Under the pieces are notes generated by a model that did no database searches, was not told the origin of the DNA, and saw only the letters and a program-made list of their open reading frames with translations. From Colivivens sp963626085 (GTDB lineage Bacteria; Bacteroidota; Bacteroidia; Bacteroidales; Bacteroidaceae), in the NCBI GenBank assembly GCA_963626085.1, contig CAVFVJ010000002.1, forward strand, positions 44,848 through 108,847: 64,000 bases of DNA. The letters are read 5' to 3'. How positions within the stretch are numbered: the stretch's first letter is position 1; the number at the start of each line of letters is the position of its first letter. Positions 50,943-59,777 of the stretch are shown in pieces. The translations under genes and the position numbers were made by a program.

Positions 50943-52724
50943 TTATTTGTTGCGACGGATATACGCAATCGTGTCGCCTTTCCTTACGTGAGAACCTTGC
51001 TTGGCAACGACCTCAGCCAGTTTGCCGCCAAGCAGAGCTGGGATGTCAACGGTCTGACCGAACGGAGTCTCTATGTAGCAGAAATGTTCGCCTTCCTTGT
51101 ATTCGCGTCCGATAGCAGGGTCAATGCTCTTGACACACTCACCGTCACCGTTGACCTCCCACATAAGAGTTCCACTCTCAGGAGCGACAACAGCATCCGA
51201 CTCAGCATGCTTGTAAGCTGCAACCTCCTCCAGCGACAGACCAGACGACTTCTGCAAGTCTTTGTCCTTCGCAGCCTGCAGGTCTTTCTGGAAACGTTCC
51301 TTGGCAACACCGCTCTTGTAGTCACGGTACTGGCTCTCGTGCATCGCAAACTCAAAGAGTTCCTCATCATCCTCGCCACGGTCCCAACCATTCTCCTTCA
51401 TCTCCTTGATGAAACGAGGAAGATCGTCGGGATAGTTGCTCTGAGGGTCTGCAGTAGTAAACTCAAGACCCTTCTCCTTTGCCAGTTTCACAATCTCAGG
51501 AGCAACCTCACCTGGCAACTTACCGCTCTTACCGAGAATCATGCCCCAGATAGACTCGTCCATCATGGTGTAACGAGGCTTACCCATTGACTCGGTCAAC
51601 AGGTTCATAAGTGCGATGTTCTTGACATACTGTGAGAACGGAGTAACCAATGGAGGATAACCGACCTTAGGCCATACGTACGCAACCTCATTGAACAGAC
51701 GAACCAAAAGAGCATCCTCACTAAGAGGTTCCTCACCCTTCTGCTTGCGGTTGTTGTTGATTGCATCCATCACACCCTTCAGGTCAGCCATCATACTACC
51801 CATCATACCACCTGGGAGTCCACATCCGAGAAGCAACGAAGACATCAGTTTGTTGGATGGGTTCATGAAATAGCCGAGGAAGTCGTCGATGAACTCTTGT
51901 GTCAGCTTACGTGCCTCCATGTAAGCGTCCATATTAATCTCAGGCACATCGAAGCCGTAGTTCTTCAGCATACTCTGCACTGAGATAATATCCGGGTGCA
52001 CCTTACCCCATGAAAGCGGTTCGATGGCTGTATCGATGATGTCGGCTCCGTTCTTGCAGACCTCCAGTATACTTGCCATGGAGAGCCCTGGACCTGAATG
52101 TCCGTGATACTGTATGATAATCTCTGGATGTTTGTCCTTTATCATCTTGACCAACTTACCCAGCATCGCAGGCTGACCGATACCAGCCATGTCCTTCAGA
52201 CAGATCTCGGGTGCGCCAGCAGCAATGAGTTGCTCGGCTATACCTGCATAGTACTCTGCCGTATGTATCGGACTGGTGGTGATGCAGAGGGTGGCTTGTG
52301 GAGTCATCCCTGCCTCAAGTGCGTACTTGATGGAAGGTATTATGTTACGGACATCGTTGAGTCCGCAGAAGATACGGGTTATGTCGACTCCCTGCGCATG
52401 CTTTACCTTATACATCAACTTGCGGACATCCGCAGGTACGGGGAACATACGGAGGGCGTTCAGTCCTCTGTCCAACATGTGGGTCTTTATGCCAGCCTCG
52501 TTGAACGGTTTGGTAAACGCACGTACTGCCTTGTTTGGGTTTTCACCGTAAAGCAGGTTAACCTGCTCGAAAGCACCACCATTGGTCTCGACACGGGCGA
52601 AACACCCCATCTTGATAATTACCGGAGCAATCCTCTCAAGCTGGTCCTTACGAGGTTGGTACTTGCCGCTCGACTGAAACATGTCACGGTAGACAAGGCT
52701 GAATTGTATTTTTCTTTTTTCCAT
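50943..52724 (-). CDS. Carboxyltransferase (oxaloacetate decarboxylase alpha / pyruvate carboxylase subunit B type) with lysine-less biotinyl-like domain
   Basis: 593 residues. The HMGL-like TIM barrel (1-300) has the start FSLVYRDMFQSSGKYQP, CLKDMAGIGQP and the metal-binding HGHSGPGLSM; a conserved carboxylase domain follows (300-470). The C-terminal 80 residues look like a biotinyl/lipoyl domain (VVAPESGTLMWEV, EGEHFCYIETPF, KQGSHVRKGDTIAYI), but the place of the biotinylated Lys of (A/V)MKM is IETPFGQ at about 551-557, with no Lys. It must therefore use a separate biotin carrier or have another activity. Possible reactions are decarboxylation of oxaloacetate or transcarboxylation. It follows DUF4923 by 43 bases. 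Confidence 0.85.
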   Translation of the reverse strand: MEKRKIQFSLVYRDMFQSSGKYQPRKDQLERIAPVIIKMGCFARVETNGGAFEQVNLLYGENPNKAVRAFTKPFNEAGIKTHMLDRGLNALRMFPVPADVRKLMYKVKHAQGVDITRIFCGLNDVRNIIPSIKYALEAGMTPQATLCITTSPIHTAEYYAGIAEQLIAAGAPEICLKDMAGIGQPAMLGKLVKMIKDKHPEIIIQYHGHSGPGLSMASILEVCKNGADIIDTAIEPLSWGKVHPDIISVQSMLKNYGFDVPEINMDAYMEARKLTQEFIDDFLGYFMNPSNKLMSSLLLGCGLPGGMMGSMMADLKGVMDAINNNRKQKGEEPLSEDALLVRLFNEVAYVWPKVGYPPLVTPFSQYVKNIALMNLLTESMGKPRYTMMDESIWGMILGKSGKLPGEVAPEIVKLAKEKGLEFTTADPQSNYPDDLPRFIKEMKENGWDRGEDDEELFEFAMHESQYRDYKSGVAKERFQKDLQAAKDKDLQKSSGLSLEEVAAYKHAESDAVVAPESGTLMWEVNGDGECVKSIDPAIGREYKEGEHFCYIETPFGQTVDIPALLGGKLAEVVAKQGSHVRKGDTIAYIRRNK

Positions 52725-52767
52725 GGTTGTTATTATGATTCTCTATTCTGTTCTATTCCACTAATGT

Positions 52768-53439
52768 CTATTTCTTCACAAACTTGAAGCCGGTCTTCAT
52801 CCCGTCGAATGAACTGGTCAGGGAAGAGATAGTCTTCACTGTAGTGTCGCTCGAAGCAGATGCAATACTCTGTGCCAGTGTCATCAGTTTGGTCGAGTCG
52901 AATGTCAGTGAGAGATGTGTGCTTGAGACTGTCGCATAAGCTGTCCCGAACGACAGTCCGAGATTCTGTCCTGTTATTTTCAACGTATGTGCACTGGAGT
53001 CATAGGTGTAGTTGGCTGTCTGACTGTTGCCGTTGATATTCACCACACAGGTATTATCGTCCTTGAACGTGATGGAGAACTGGCCCGCCTTGATTCCCAG
53101 TTTCTCATAATATGGAGATAGCTTGCTCACCAACTGGTTGGCCGCAATGGAACCACCCGCCTTTGCCAAGAGGTTGGAACTCTCGAACTCGATTGACGGT
53201 TCAGAATATGTCCATGTGCCGACAATAGAGGCAGACTTGCCACTATTGAGCAGTGAGCCTATCACGCCAGAGAGCAATGAGCCTGTTGCGTCCGATGTAC
53301 TTGACAAAGCTGATGATGTAGCACCAGTAGTGCCGTCAGTGGAAGAACTCAGTCCAGCCAGAGAACCTGTTCCACATCCAGTCAAGATCGATGCAGAGAC
53401 AAGCATAGTCAAAGCAATAATAGAATTATTTGTTTTCAT
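52768..53439 (-). CDS. DUF4923-family lipoprotein
   Basis: A 223-residue lipoprotein from the ATG at 53439 (lipobox LTGC); the 20 extra residues of the longer reading are not signal-like. A Ser/Thr/Gly-rich linker (TDGTTGATSSALSSTSDATG) leads to the DUF4923 domain: IVGTWTYSEPSIEFESSNLLAKAGGSIAA and SPYYEKLGIKAGQFSITF. Function unknown; it is exported to the envelope. The gene lies before the carboxyltransferase (43-base gap), probably by chance of the same strand. Upstream TAATTTTG (53504-53497) is its promoter box. Confidence 0.78.
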   Translation of the reverse strand: MKTNNSIIALTMLVSASILTGCGTGSLAGLSSSTDGTTGATSSALSSTSDATGSLLSGVIGSLLNSGKSASIVGTWTYSEPSIEFESSNLLAKAGGSIAANQLVSKLSPYYEKLGIKAGQFSITFKDDNTCVVNINGNSQTANYTYDSSAHTLKITGQNLGLSFGTAYATVSSTHLSLTFDSTKLMTLAQSIASASSDTTVKTISSLTSSFDGMKTGFKFVKK

Positions 53440-53496
53440 GTCCTTTTTGTTTTGTTTGTTACCACAGTAAAAATAGCACAAACCGCTATTTCGCTG

Positions 53497-53504
53497 CAAA
53501 ATTA
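53497..53504 (-). promoter_or_regulatory. -7 box for DUF4923 gene
   Basis: TAATTTTG on the - strand, 58 bases before the ATG at 53439; divergent from the MBL hydrolase promoter. Confidence 0.5.
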
Positions 53505-53528
53505 CAAATAAAACCTAAACAGGCATAC

Positions 53529-53556
53529 TTGTCTTATGTTTTTTTTACTAACTTTG
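53529..53556 (+). promoter_or_regulatory. Promoter of MBL hydrolase-panB
   Basis: TTG at 53529-53531 and TAACTTTG at 53549-53556, 17 bases apart, on the + strand; 40 bases before the ATG at 53596. Confidence 0.6.
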
Positions 53557-53595
53557 CCACCTCTAATAAATACGTTCTAACAAACTCGGTTGACA

Positions 53596-54399
53596 ATGCT
53601 TGAATTCGTATCTTTCGGAAGTGGAAGCAGTGGTAATTGTTACTACCTCGGCAATGACGAGAGTGCTGTGCTTATTGATGCTGGAATCAGTATCCGTAAG
53701 CTTAAACGTTATATGAAAGAATACGGATTGACATTCAGCAGTATAAAAGGTATTCTCATCACACACGACCATGCCGACCATGTGAAGGCGGTAGGGCATG
53801 TCAGTAATGAATTCAACATTCCCGTATATACCACAGAACTTGTACACAAAGGCATTGGCAGGACAAACCATGCAAAGAAAAAAATAGATGGTAAGAACGT
53901 TATTGTGATAGAAAAAGAGACAGAGTTCTCTGTCTCCGGGTTCAACATCACCGCATTCACCATTCCGCACGACTCCATGGACAATGTCGGTTACTGCATA
54001 AAGTACGGAGACAAGACATTCACAATAATGACCGACGTGGGCAGACCAACCGACACAGTCAAAGCCTATATCGGCAAGACGAACTATCTTGTGCTGGAGT
54101 CCAACTACGACAAGGAGATGCTGGTCAACGGTAAGTATCCCAAAATCCTGCAGGACAGGATTATGAGTGGGACTGGACATCTCAGCAACCAGCAGACAGC
54201 GGAGACACTGGCTGAATGCTTCCACAAAGACTTGAGAAACGTGTGGCTCTGTCACTTGAGTGAGGAGAACAACCACCCGGAGCTGGCAAGGAAAACCATT
54301 GAGTTCCATCTCCGTTCCTATGGGATAATAGCAGGGACTGACTTCAAACTGGAGGTACTGCGCAGACTGATTCCTACAGGACCATACACATTAGAATGA
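53596..54399 (+). CDS. YycJ/WalJ-like MBL-fold hydrolase
   Basis: Metallo-beta-lactamase-fold protein of 267 residues. The ATG at 53596 gives MLEFVSFGSGSSGNCYYLG, the family start; a TTG six bases earlier is unlikely. The metal motif is ILITHDHADHVKAVG (HxHxDH), followed by TIPHDSMDNVGYCI, TDVGRPTDTV and LCHLSEENNHPELA. It is the exonuclease-like YycJ type; relatives in Firmicutes act with DNA processing or the WalRK system, which is absent here. Placed before panB (33-base gap). Confidence 0.85.
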   Translation: MLEFVSFGSGSSGNCYYLGNDESAVLIDAGISIRKLKRYMKEYGLTFSSIKGILITHDHADHVKAVGHVSNEFNIPVYTTELVHKGIGRTNHAKKKIDGKNVIVIEKETEFSVSGFNITAFTIPHDSMDNVGYCIKYGDKTFTIMTDVGRPTDTVKAYIGKTNYLVLESNYDKEMLVNGKYPKILQDRIMSGTGHLSNQQTAETLAECFHKDLRNVWLCHLSEENNHPELARKTIEFHLRSYGIIAGTDFKLEVLRRLIPTGPYTLE

Positions 54400-54432
54400 C
54401 AAACTATATCAATTCAATAAATTCGTATAACC

Positions 54433-55248
54433 ATGAGTTATTTAGTTGAAGACAAAAGGAAAGTCACCACGCATCGGCTCATCCAAATGAAGCAAGAAGG
54501 CAAGAAAATTGCCATGCTCACTGCCTATGACTACACAACAGCACAGATAGTGGACTCTGCAGGAATGGACGTGATTCTCGTGGGCGACTCCGCCTCCAAC
54601 GTGATGGCAGGCAACATAACGACTCTGCCCATCACACTCGACCAAATGATCTATCACGCCAAGGCTGTCGTCAGGGCAACCCAAAGAGCCCTTGTTATCT
54701 GTGACATGCCGTTCGGCACTTATCAGGTGAACCCAACCGAAGGTGTCACCAATGCCATTCGCATCATGAAGGAAAGCCACTGTGACGCACTGAAGTTGGA
54801 GGGTGGTGTGGAGATTATCGACACCATAAGGAAAATACTCGATGCAGGCATTCCTGTATGCGGACATCTGGGACTTACTCCACAAAGTATAAATAAGTTC
54901 GGGACTTACACTGTACGAGCCAAGGACGAGGCAGAGGCTGAGAAACTGGTCTGCGACGCACATGCACTTGCCGACGCTGGATGCTTTGCCTTGGTACTGG
55001 AGAAGATTCCTGCCACACTGGCTGAGAGGGTGACCAAAGAGTTGGATATTCCAGTCATTGGAATCGGAGCTGGACCATGCGACGGACAGGTACTCGTCGT
55101 GGCGGATATGCTCGGTATGTCGAAGGACTTCTCTCCTAAGTTCCTGCGCCGTTACGCTGACCTCAACACCATCATGAGCGAAGCTATCGGCAACTACATC
55201 ACAGACGTGAAAAGCGGAGACTTCCCGAACGATAACGAGAGGTACTGA
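54433..55248 (+). CDS. panB: Ketopantoate hydroxymethyltransferase
   Basis: Adds a one-carbon unit from methylene-THF to alpha-ketoisovalerate to make ketopantoate for pantothenate and CoA. TIM-barrel enzyme of 271 residues with the clear blocks KIAMLTAYDYTTAQIVDSAGMDVILVGDS (the metal-binding DS), THDNTD-like SVTPEGVTNAIRIMKESHCDALKLEGG, LGLTPQSINKFG and IGIGAGPCDGQVLVVADMLG. No panC or panD is in the window. It ends 50 bases before a bidirectional terminator. Confidence 0.95.
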   Translation: MSYLVEDKRKVTTHRLIQMKQEGKKIAMLTAYDYTTAQIVDSAGMDVILVGDSASNVMAGNITTLPITLDQMIYHAKAVVRATQRALVICDMPFGTYQVNPTEGVTNAIRIMKESHCDALKLEGGVEIIDTIRKILDAGIPVCGHLGLTPQSINKFGTYTVRAKDEAEAEKLVCDAHALADAGCFALVLEKIPATLAERVTKELDIPVIGIGAGPCDGQVLVVADMLGMSKDFSPKFLRRYADLNTIMSEAIGNYITDVKSGDFPNDNERY

Positions 55249-55298
55249 ACCTGAGGCATGTCGGGTTACCGATTTTCCAAACTCAGACACGAAACACA

Positions 55299-55332
55299 AA
55301 AGGCTCTTCCATCATAAGACGGAAGAGCCTTT
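55299..55332. terminator. Bidirectional terminator between panB and V-ATPase operon
   Basis: 12-bp perfect stem AAAGGCTCTTCC (55299-55310) with its complement at 55321-55332, 10-base loop, A/T-rich on both sides. It ends panB (+) and the V-ATPase operon (-). Confidence 0.85.
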
Positions 55333-55353
55333 ATCGTTGTCTGTAGGGTCACA

Positions 55354-55812
55354 CTATGCCAAGACAGGCACTACTTGAGCAATGAGGATGAGCACAAGCA
55401 AACCAAGAATAGCATAAAGCTCAGGGAACACGGCAAGCACCATAGTTGTACCGAACGCATTGTATCCACCACCGATTGCACTGATACCGTTAGCGCAAAC
55501 CTTTGCCTGACGGATAGCAGAAATCAACGCTACAAGACCCAGTGCCAGTCCTGCTCCAAACACAGCTGATGCCTGTGCCATTGACATCTCCTGTGTCACC
55601 AGCGGATTGAGGATGAAGAAACCCACGAATCCGTAAAGTCCCTGTGAAGACGGAAGGGCAGCAAGTCCGATATAAGAACCTGAAGCTCCCGGATTCTTCT
55701 TGAATGCGCCAATGGCAGCATTTCCACAGATTGTCACTCCGTAGGATGATCCGATACCGGACAGCGCAACTGCAAGTGCGATACCTACGTAAGCCAAAAG
55801 AATTGGTGTCAT
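55354..55812 (-). CDS. ntpK: V-type ATPase subunit K (membrane ring, Na+-type site)
   Basis: Proteolipid of the rotor ring, 152 residues with four membrane helices. The ion-binding residues of the Enterococcus hirae Na+ ring are all in place with the same offset of eight: L53, S56, Q57, Q102, E131 here against L61, T64, Q65, Q110, E139. Only T64 is changed, to Ser, which can also supply an oxygen. The first hairpin has Gln (ALPSSQGLYGF) and the second the carboxylate (FPELYAILG), so one ion per double hairpin. Na+ coupling is a strong inference. It is the last gene of the operon, 96 bases after subunit I. Confidence 0.9.
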   Translation of the reverse strand: MTPILLAYVGIALAVALSGIGSSYGVTICGNAAIGAFKKNPGASGSYIGLAALPSSQGLYGFVGFFILNPLVTQEMSMAQASAVFGAGLALGLVALISAIRQAKVCANGISAIGGGYNAFGTTMVLAVFPELYAILGLLVLILIAQVVPVLA

Positions 55813-55908
55813 AATTTAATTAATTTGTTTTGTGGATTAACTCCCGCCACCCATGAGAAGGGCTTTACTCAGCAGGAGAATCCTGATTATTAAATAAGGA
55901 ATTACTTT

Positions 55909-57774
55909 CTACTTCTTTATCTTGAATGGATTATACTCTGTTCCACCACCCTCGAACTCTGCATTCTTGAAATACTCTACAAATGTCAGACGCATCGGAT
56001 GGACGAAAGACGAAATCATACACAGAGCGAAGTTGATGCCGTGTCCCAGCAACAGGATTATGACTAGAGGAAGCCAACGGATTACCCATGGCATGGACGA
56101 GGTAAGGTCTATTGCCAGAGAGTTGAACACGCTTCCGAGAATACCGCCCGTGAGTCCCAAGGCAAACAGACGAATGTAACTCAACAAGTCACCTAACAGC
56201 CCCGTAGCCATCCCATACACAGCCCACACACCGGAACCAAGGTTCTTGACCGTTCCAAGTATCGGCTTGTCGTACACTCCTGGACTGTTAAGGAAAAATA
56301 TGCCCACACAGGACAGAGCAATCAGTATATTGAATATGTACTGTACGGACACAGGCCACTCGAAGCCGAAGACTGGGAATCCATAGAGGAGAGTAGCACT
56401 CAACAACGCCACCACCCATGAGAACTTACCTACTCCGTAGATGAGTCCGTAGTTCTTCACTGCCTTGCATCCTGCCATTACCATTCCCAACAGCACCTGC
56501 ACGAGACCGACAATCACAGATATAACCATCATAGGTGAATAACCGAGGAATTTGTCCTTCAGACTGTCGTTCACGAAACAGGACTGTACCGGCTTTATCC
56601 ATGCCCAATCAACCGTAGAGAGGTCGATTCCGAAGAATGAACCTGTGACGGAGCCACAGACCACCGTCATACCTCCGAGCAAGACGCCCAACAGACCGAA
56701 CTTCTTGAGACTGGGCTTCAGCACACACACGAGTAAGCTGATTGCCATAATTATGAGTCCGTATCCGGTATCGCCCATACACATGCCGAAGAACAACATG
56801 AAGAAGGGAGCAAACATCGGCAACGGGTCGATGTCGTGGTAATTGGGAAGTGAATACATCCTAAGAATCGGTTCAAACAAAGCTGCGAACTTATTGTCGT
56901 GTATCTTCACCGGCACATCATCATCGAGTCCAGGATCAGACATCTCATAGAATATATGCTCCTTCTCCAGATAGTCTATTACAGCATCCTTCTTCTCGTC
57001 AAGAACCCATCCGACAAGCAGTCTCACCGCACCGTCGGCTATAGTCTCATGACTCAAGTGGACCTTCGACAGGGACACATCGTTCTCGTTGGCTGTCTGA
57101 CCGGCAAGAATCACATCTTTGTACTTCTTTTCAATAGCAAGCAGACGGTCGTGTATCACAGCAAGTCTCTTTTCCAAGCGGAGTTTTTCCTCCTTGTATT
57201 CAGAGAGTCGTTTCTCTGGCATCACCAATGCCTCCGCTGTAATGTCTGGTTTTTCTCCAGTAAACGTCATGAAGTAGGTCTTGCCGTCCACATCATTCAC
57301 ACGGGTGGCGAAGTAATCGCTCTCCCACTCCTTCTTGAATGACTTCGATGAGCACACATAGAAGGTCGTTTCATACCCTTGACGCTCAAGAGCTCGGATA
57401 TTGTCCCAATCGAACTCACCCCATGGGGTCAAGAGTGCGATATCCTTCTCCACTGCATCCAGCTGATGCTTGCATGTCAGTTCATCTTCACCTTGCTTCT
57501 CTACATACGCTACCAGTTCCAAAGCGGAAGAAGAGTCCACGTCAAGAGTCACGTCGGGATTCTCGGTCTTATATGTCTTAGCTGCAAAATCGAGAGCAGC
57601 CAGTACTTTCTTGTATCGATCCGCACGAGCCAGTGCCAGTTGCAGTTCATCACTGGTAGCGCCCTTCTGCAGTTCGTCCACATGAACCACTCCTATTTCG
57701 CGGATTGCGCTAATAAACCGCTCATATTCCTCACTGGTGACGAGGAACAGGAATTTCTTCATTTTCTTTATCAT
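55909..57774 (-). CDS. ntpI: V-type ATPase subunit I
   Basis: The stator/membrane subunit with the half-channels. The soluble N-terminal part (about 1-320) has coiled-coil segments; the membrane part holds seven or eight helices, with FMLFFGMCMGDTGYGLIIM at about 330 and LLSYIRLFALGLTGGILG near the C-terminus, which holds the conserved Arg that faces the K ring. 621 residues, short for the family but usual in Bacteroidota. Start overlaps the stop of ntpD by 4 bases (ATGA), so translation is coupled. Confidence 0.9.
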   Translation of the reverse strand: MIKKMKKFLFLVTSEEYERFISAIREIGVVHVDELQKGATSDELQLALARADRYKKVLAALDFAAKTYKTENPDVTLDVDSSSALELVAYVEKQGEDELTCKHQLDAVEKDIALLTPWGEFDWDNIRALERQGYETTFYVCSSKSFKKEWESDYFATRVNDVDGKTYFMTFTGEKPDITAEALVMPEKRLSEYKEEKLRLEKRLAVIHDRLLAIEKKYKDVILAGQTANENDVSLSKVHLSHETIADGAVRLLVGWVLDEKKDAVIDYLEKEHIFYEMSDPGLDDDVPVKIHDNKFAALFEPILRMYSLPNYHDIDPLPMFAPFFMLFFGMCMGDTGYGLIIMAISLLVCVLKPSLKKFGLLGVLLGGMTVVCGSVTGSFFGIDLSTVDWAWIKPVQSCFVNDSLKDKFLGYSPMMVISVIVGLVQVLLGMVMAGCKAVKNYGLIYGVGKFSWVVALLSATLLYGFPVFGFEWPVSVQYIFNILIALSCVGIFFLNSPGVYDKPILGTVKNLGSGVWAVYGMATGLLGDLLSYIRLFALGLTGGILGSVFNSLAIDLTSSMPWVIRWLPLVIILLLGHGINFALCMISSFVHPMRLTFVEYFKNAEFEGGGTEYNPFKIKK

Positions 57775-58409
57775 ACTCGTTCCTCCCTTTGTTGTTCCTC
57801 CGTTTCGTCTGTATTGACCTTTCGTTTCTGTTGCAGAGCCTTAAGGATTTTCTGTGAAGACTTCGACAGGTTCTCCTCATCCTCCATAAAACGTTTGATT
57901 TTACGAATCGCCTCTTGATAGCCTGGAATCTGCACCTTCTCGAAGAGGTTCACCTTCTGTGTGGTCTTACGCCGCGCATGATCCAACAGACCGAGTTTCG
58001 CCACGACAAACTCGTGTTCTACTGCGGTCTTGGCAAGTCCCTGAAGGAGGTTGATGCCGTCGAAGTACCACTTAGGTGCACTGAACAGCCCAAAGGGCTT
58101 TACTTCAAGACGGATATTGGTCAGCACTGGCACTCTCACACCGGCAATTTTCCTGACATCCATCTCAACATCCTTCAAGGCGACCAACGAAGTGTCAAAC
58201 TCGCCCCACAAGGCGTACATCGACTCGTATCCTCCAATCTGTGCCTCCAGCCGTTTGTTCAGTTCATCTGCTTCGTTCTTGGTCTTCTTAACCTCAAGAC
58301 GCAACGCTGTCTCCTTGCTTTTTATGATAGGCAAGGTACGCTGCCGCATCTTCAGTTGCTTTTCAATCTGCTGAAGCGAAGTTTTGTTATATTGAAACTT
58401 TATTGCCAT
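57771..58409 (-). CDS. ntpD: V-type ATPase subunit D
   Basis: Central shaft subunit, 212 residues, with long N- and C-terminal helices (KFQYNKTSLQQIEKQLKMRQRTLPIIKSKETALRLEV and EAIRKIKRFMEDEENLSKSSQKILKALQQKRKVNTDE) that form the coiled coil rotating inside A3B3. It is 40 bases after subunit B and overlaps subunit I. The gene for its usual partner F is not in the operon, which is notable. Confidence 0.88.
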   Translation of the reverse strand: MAIKFQYNKTSLQQIEKQLKMRQRTLPIIKSKETALRLEVKKTKNEADELNKRLEAQIGGYESMYALWGEFDTSLVALKDVEMDVRKIAGVRVPVLTNIRLEVKPFGLFSAPKWYFDGINLLQGLAKTAVEHEFVVAKLGLLDHARRKTTQKVNLFEKVQIPGYQEAIRKIKRFMEDEENLSKSSQKILKALQQKRKVNTDETEEQQREERV

Positions 58410-58449
58410 AACTGAGTTTTCGAATAATCACATGTAAACATTCTTCATC

Positions 58450-59772
58450 CTACTTCCAATAGATATCGGTAAACTCCTTCTTGATGTTCACCTCTTCCAG
58501 TGTGAAGTACTTTTTGAATAGTCCCCATGTCACATCGAGCATCTCTGTTGTATCCAGGTCGACATCTATTGCCAAAAGCTGACCCGCATAGTCCTTTGCA
58601 AAATTCAGACAGCGGTTGTCGTAATCGGTCAAATCGAAACCGTTCTCCAATTTGGTCTTTGCATTGGCTGCGTCCGAATAAAGACGGATAGCCGCATTCA
58701 TGACCTGGCTGTGGTCTTTGCGTGTCTTCTTTCCAGCAACCAACTGTTTCAGACGTGAGAGTGAACGGAACGGGTCGACAATGACCTTGCCTGTATCTGA
58801 ATCACGGCGCAGGTAGAGCTGACCCTCGGTGATGTAACCGGTATTGTCTGGTACAGCATGTGTGATGTCTCCACCAGCCAGTGTGGTAACAGCTATGATG
58901 GTTATTGAACCGCCACCAGCCTCCTCTGGGAACTGCACAGCCTTCTCATAGATCTTCGCAAGGTCTGAATAGAGAGAACCTGGCATGGAGTCCTTTGACG
59001 GAATCTGGTCCATACGGTTGCTGACGATAGCAAGTGAGTCAGCATAGGATGTCATATCAGTAAGCAGAACGAGAACCTTCTCGTGTTTCTCCACAGCGAA
59101 GTACTCTGCCGCTGAGAGTGCCATGTCCGGAACGAGCAGACGCTCCACCGCAGGGTCTTCAGTCGTATTCATGAAACTGATGATACGGTCGAGTGCTCCT
59201 GCATTGGAGAATGTGTTGCGGAAGAAATAATAGTCGTCGTTCGTCATTCCCATACCGCCAAGAATAATCTTGTCCGCCTTGGCACGAAGAGCCACCATCG
59301 CCATCACCTCATTGAACGGTTGGTCTGGGTCTGCGAAGAACGGTATCTTCTGTCCTGACACCAGGGTGTTGTTAAGGTCGATACCAGCAATACCTGTGGC
59401 AATCAGTTCGCTCGGTTGCTTACGACGTACCGGGTTGACCGACGGGCCACCTATTTCCACTTCCTTTCCTTCAATCTCGGGTCCTCCGTCAATCGGTTCG
59501 CCATACGCATTGAAGAAACGTCCAGCCAACTGGTCGCTCACCTTCAGTGTAGGTGACTGTCCAAGGAACACCACCTCTGCATTTGTCGGGATACCTCCTG
59601 TACCCTCAAACACCTGCAGGGTAACCTCATCGCCTGCAATCTTTACTACCTGTGCAAGCTTACCGTTTATCCGTGCCAGTTCGTCATAGCCCACACCCGT
59701 TGCCTTCAGCGAGCAGGTTGCTTTCGTAATCTGGCTTATCTTTGTATATACTTTTTGAAACGCTTTTGCCAT
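58450..59772 (-). CDS. ntpB: V-type ATPase subunit B
   Basis: Non-catalytic subunit of the A3B3 head, 440 residues. Family blocks seen: GRFFNAYGEPIDGGPEIEG, RRKQPSELIATGIAGIDLNNTLVSGQKIPFFA, VLLTDMTSYADSLAIVSNRM and GSLYSDLAKIYEKA. The P-loop is replaced, as expected for B. Ends with the charged tail EEVNIKKEFTDIYWK. It is 5 bases after subunit A. Confidence 0.95.
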   Translation of the reverse strand: MAKAFQKVYTKISQITKATCSLKATGVGYDELARINGKLAQVVKIAGDEVTLQVFEGTGGIPTNAEVVFLGQSPTLKVSDQLAGRFFNAYGEPIDGGPEIEGKEVEIGGPSVNPVRRKQPSELIATGIAGIDLNNTLVSGQKIPFFADPDQPFNEVMAMVALRAKADKIILGGMGMTNDDYYFFRNTFSNAGALDRIISFMNTTEDPAVERLLVPDMALSAAEYFAVEKHEKVLVLLTDMTSYADSLAIVSNRMDQIPSKDSMPGSLYSDLAKIYEKAVQFPEEAGGGSITIIAVTTLAGGDITHAVPDNTGYITEGQLYLRRDSDTGKVIVDPFRSLSRLKQLVAGKKTRKDHSQVMNAAIRLYSDAANAKTKLENGFDLTDYDNRCLNFAKDYAGQLLAIDVDLDTTEMLDVTWGLFKKYFTLEEVNIKKEFTDIYWK

Positions 59773-59777
59773 TGTGA

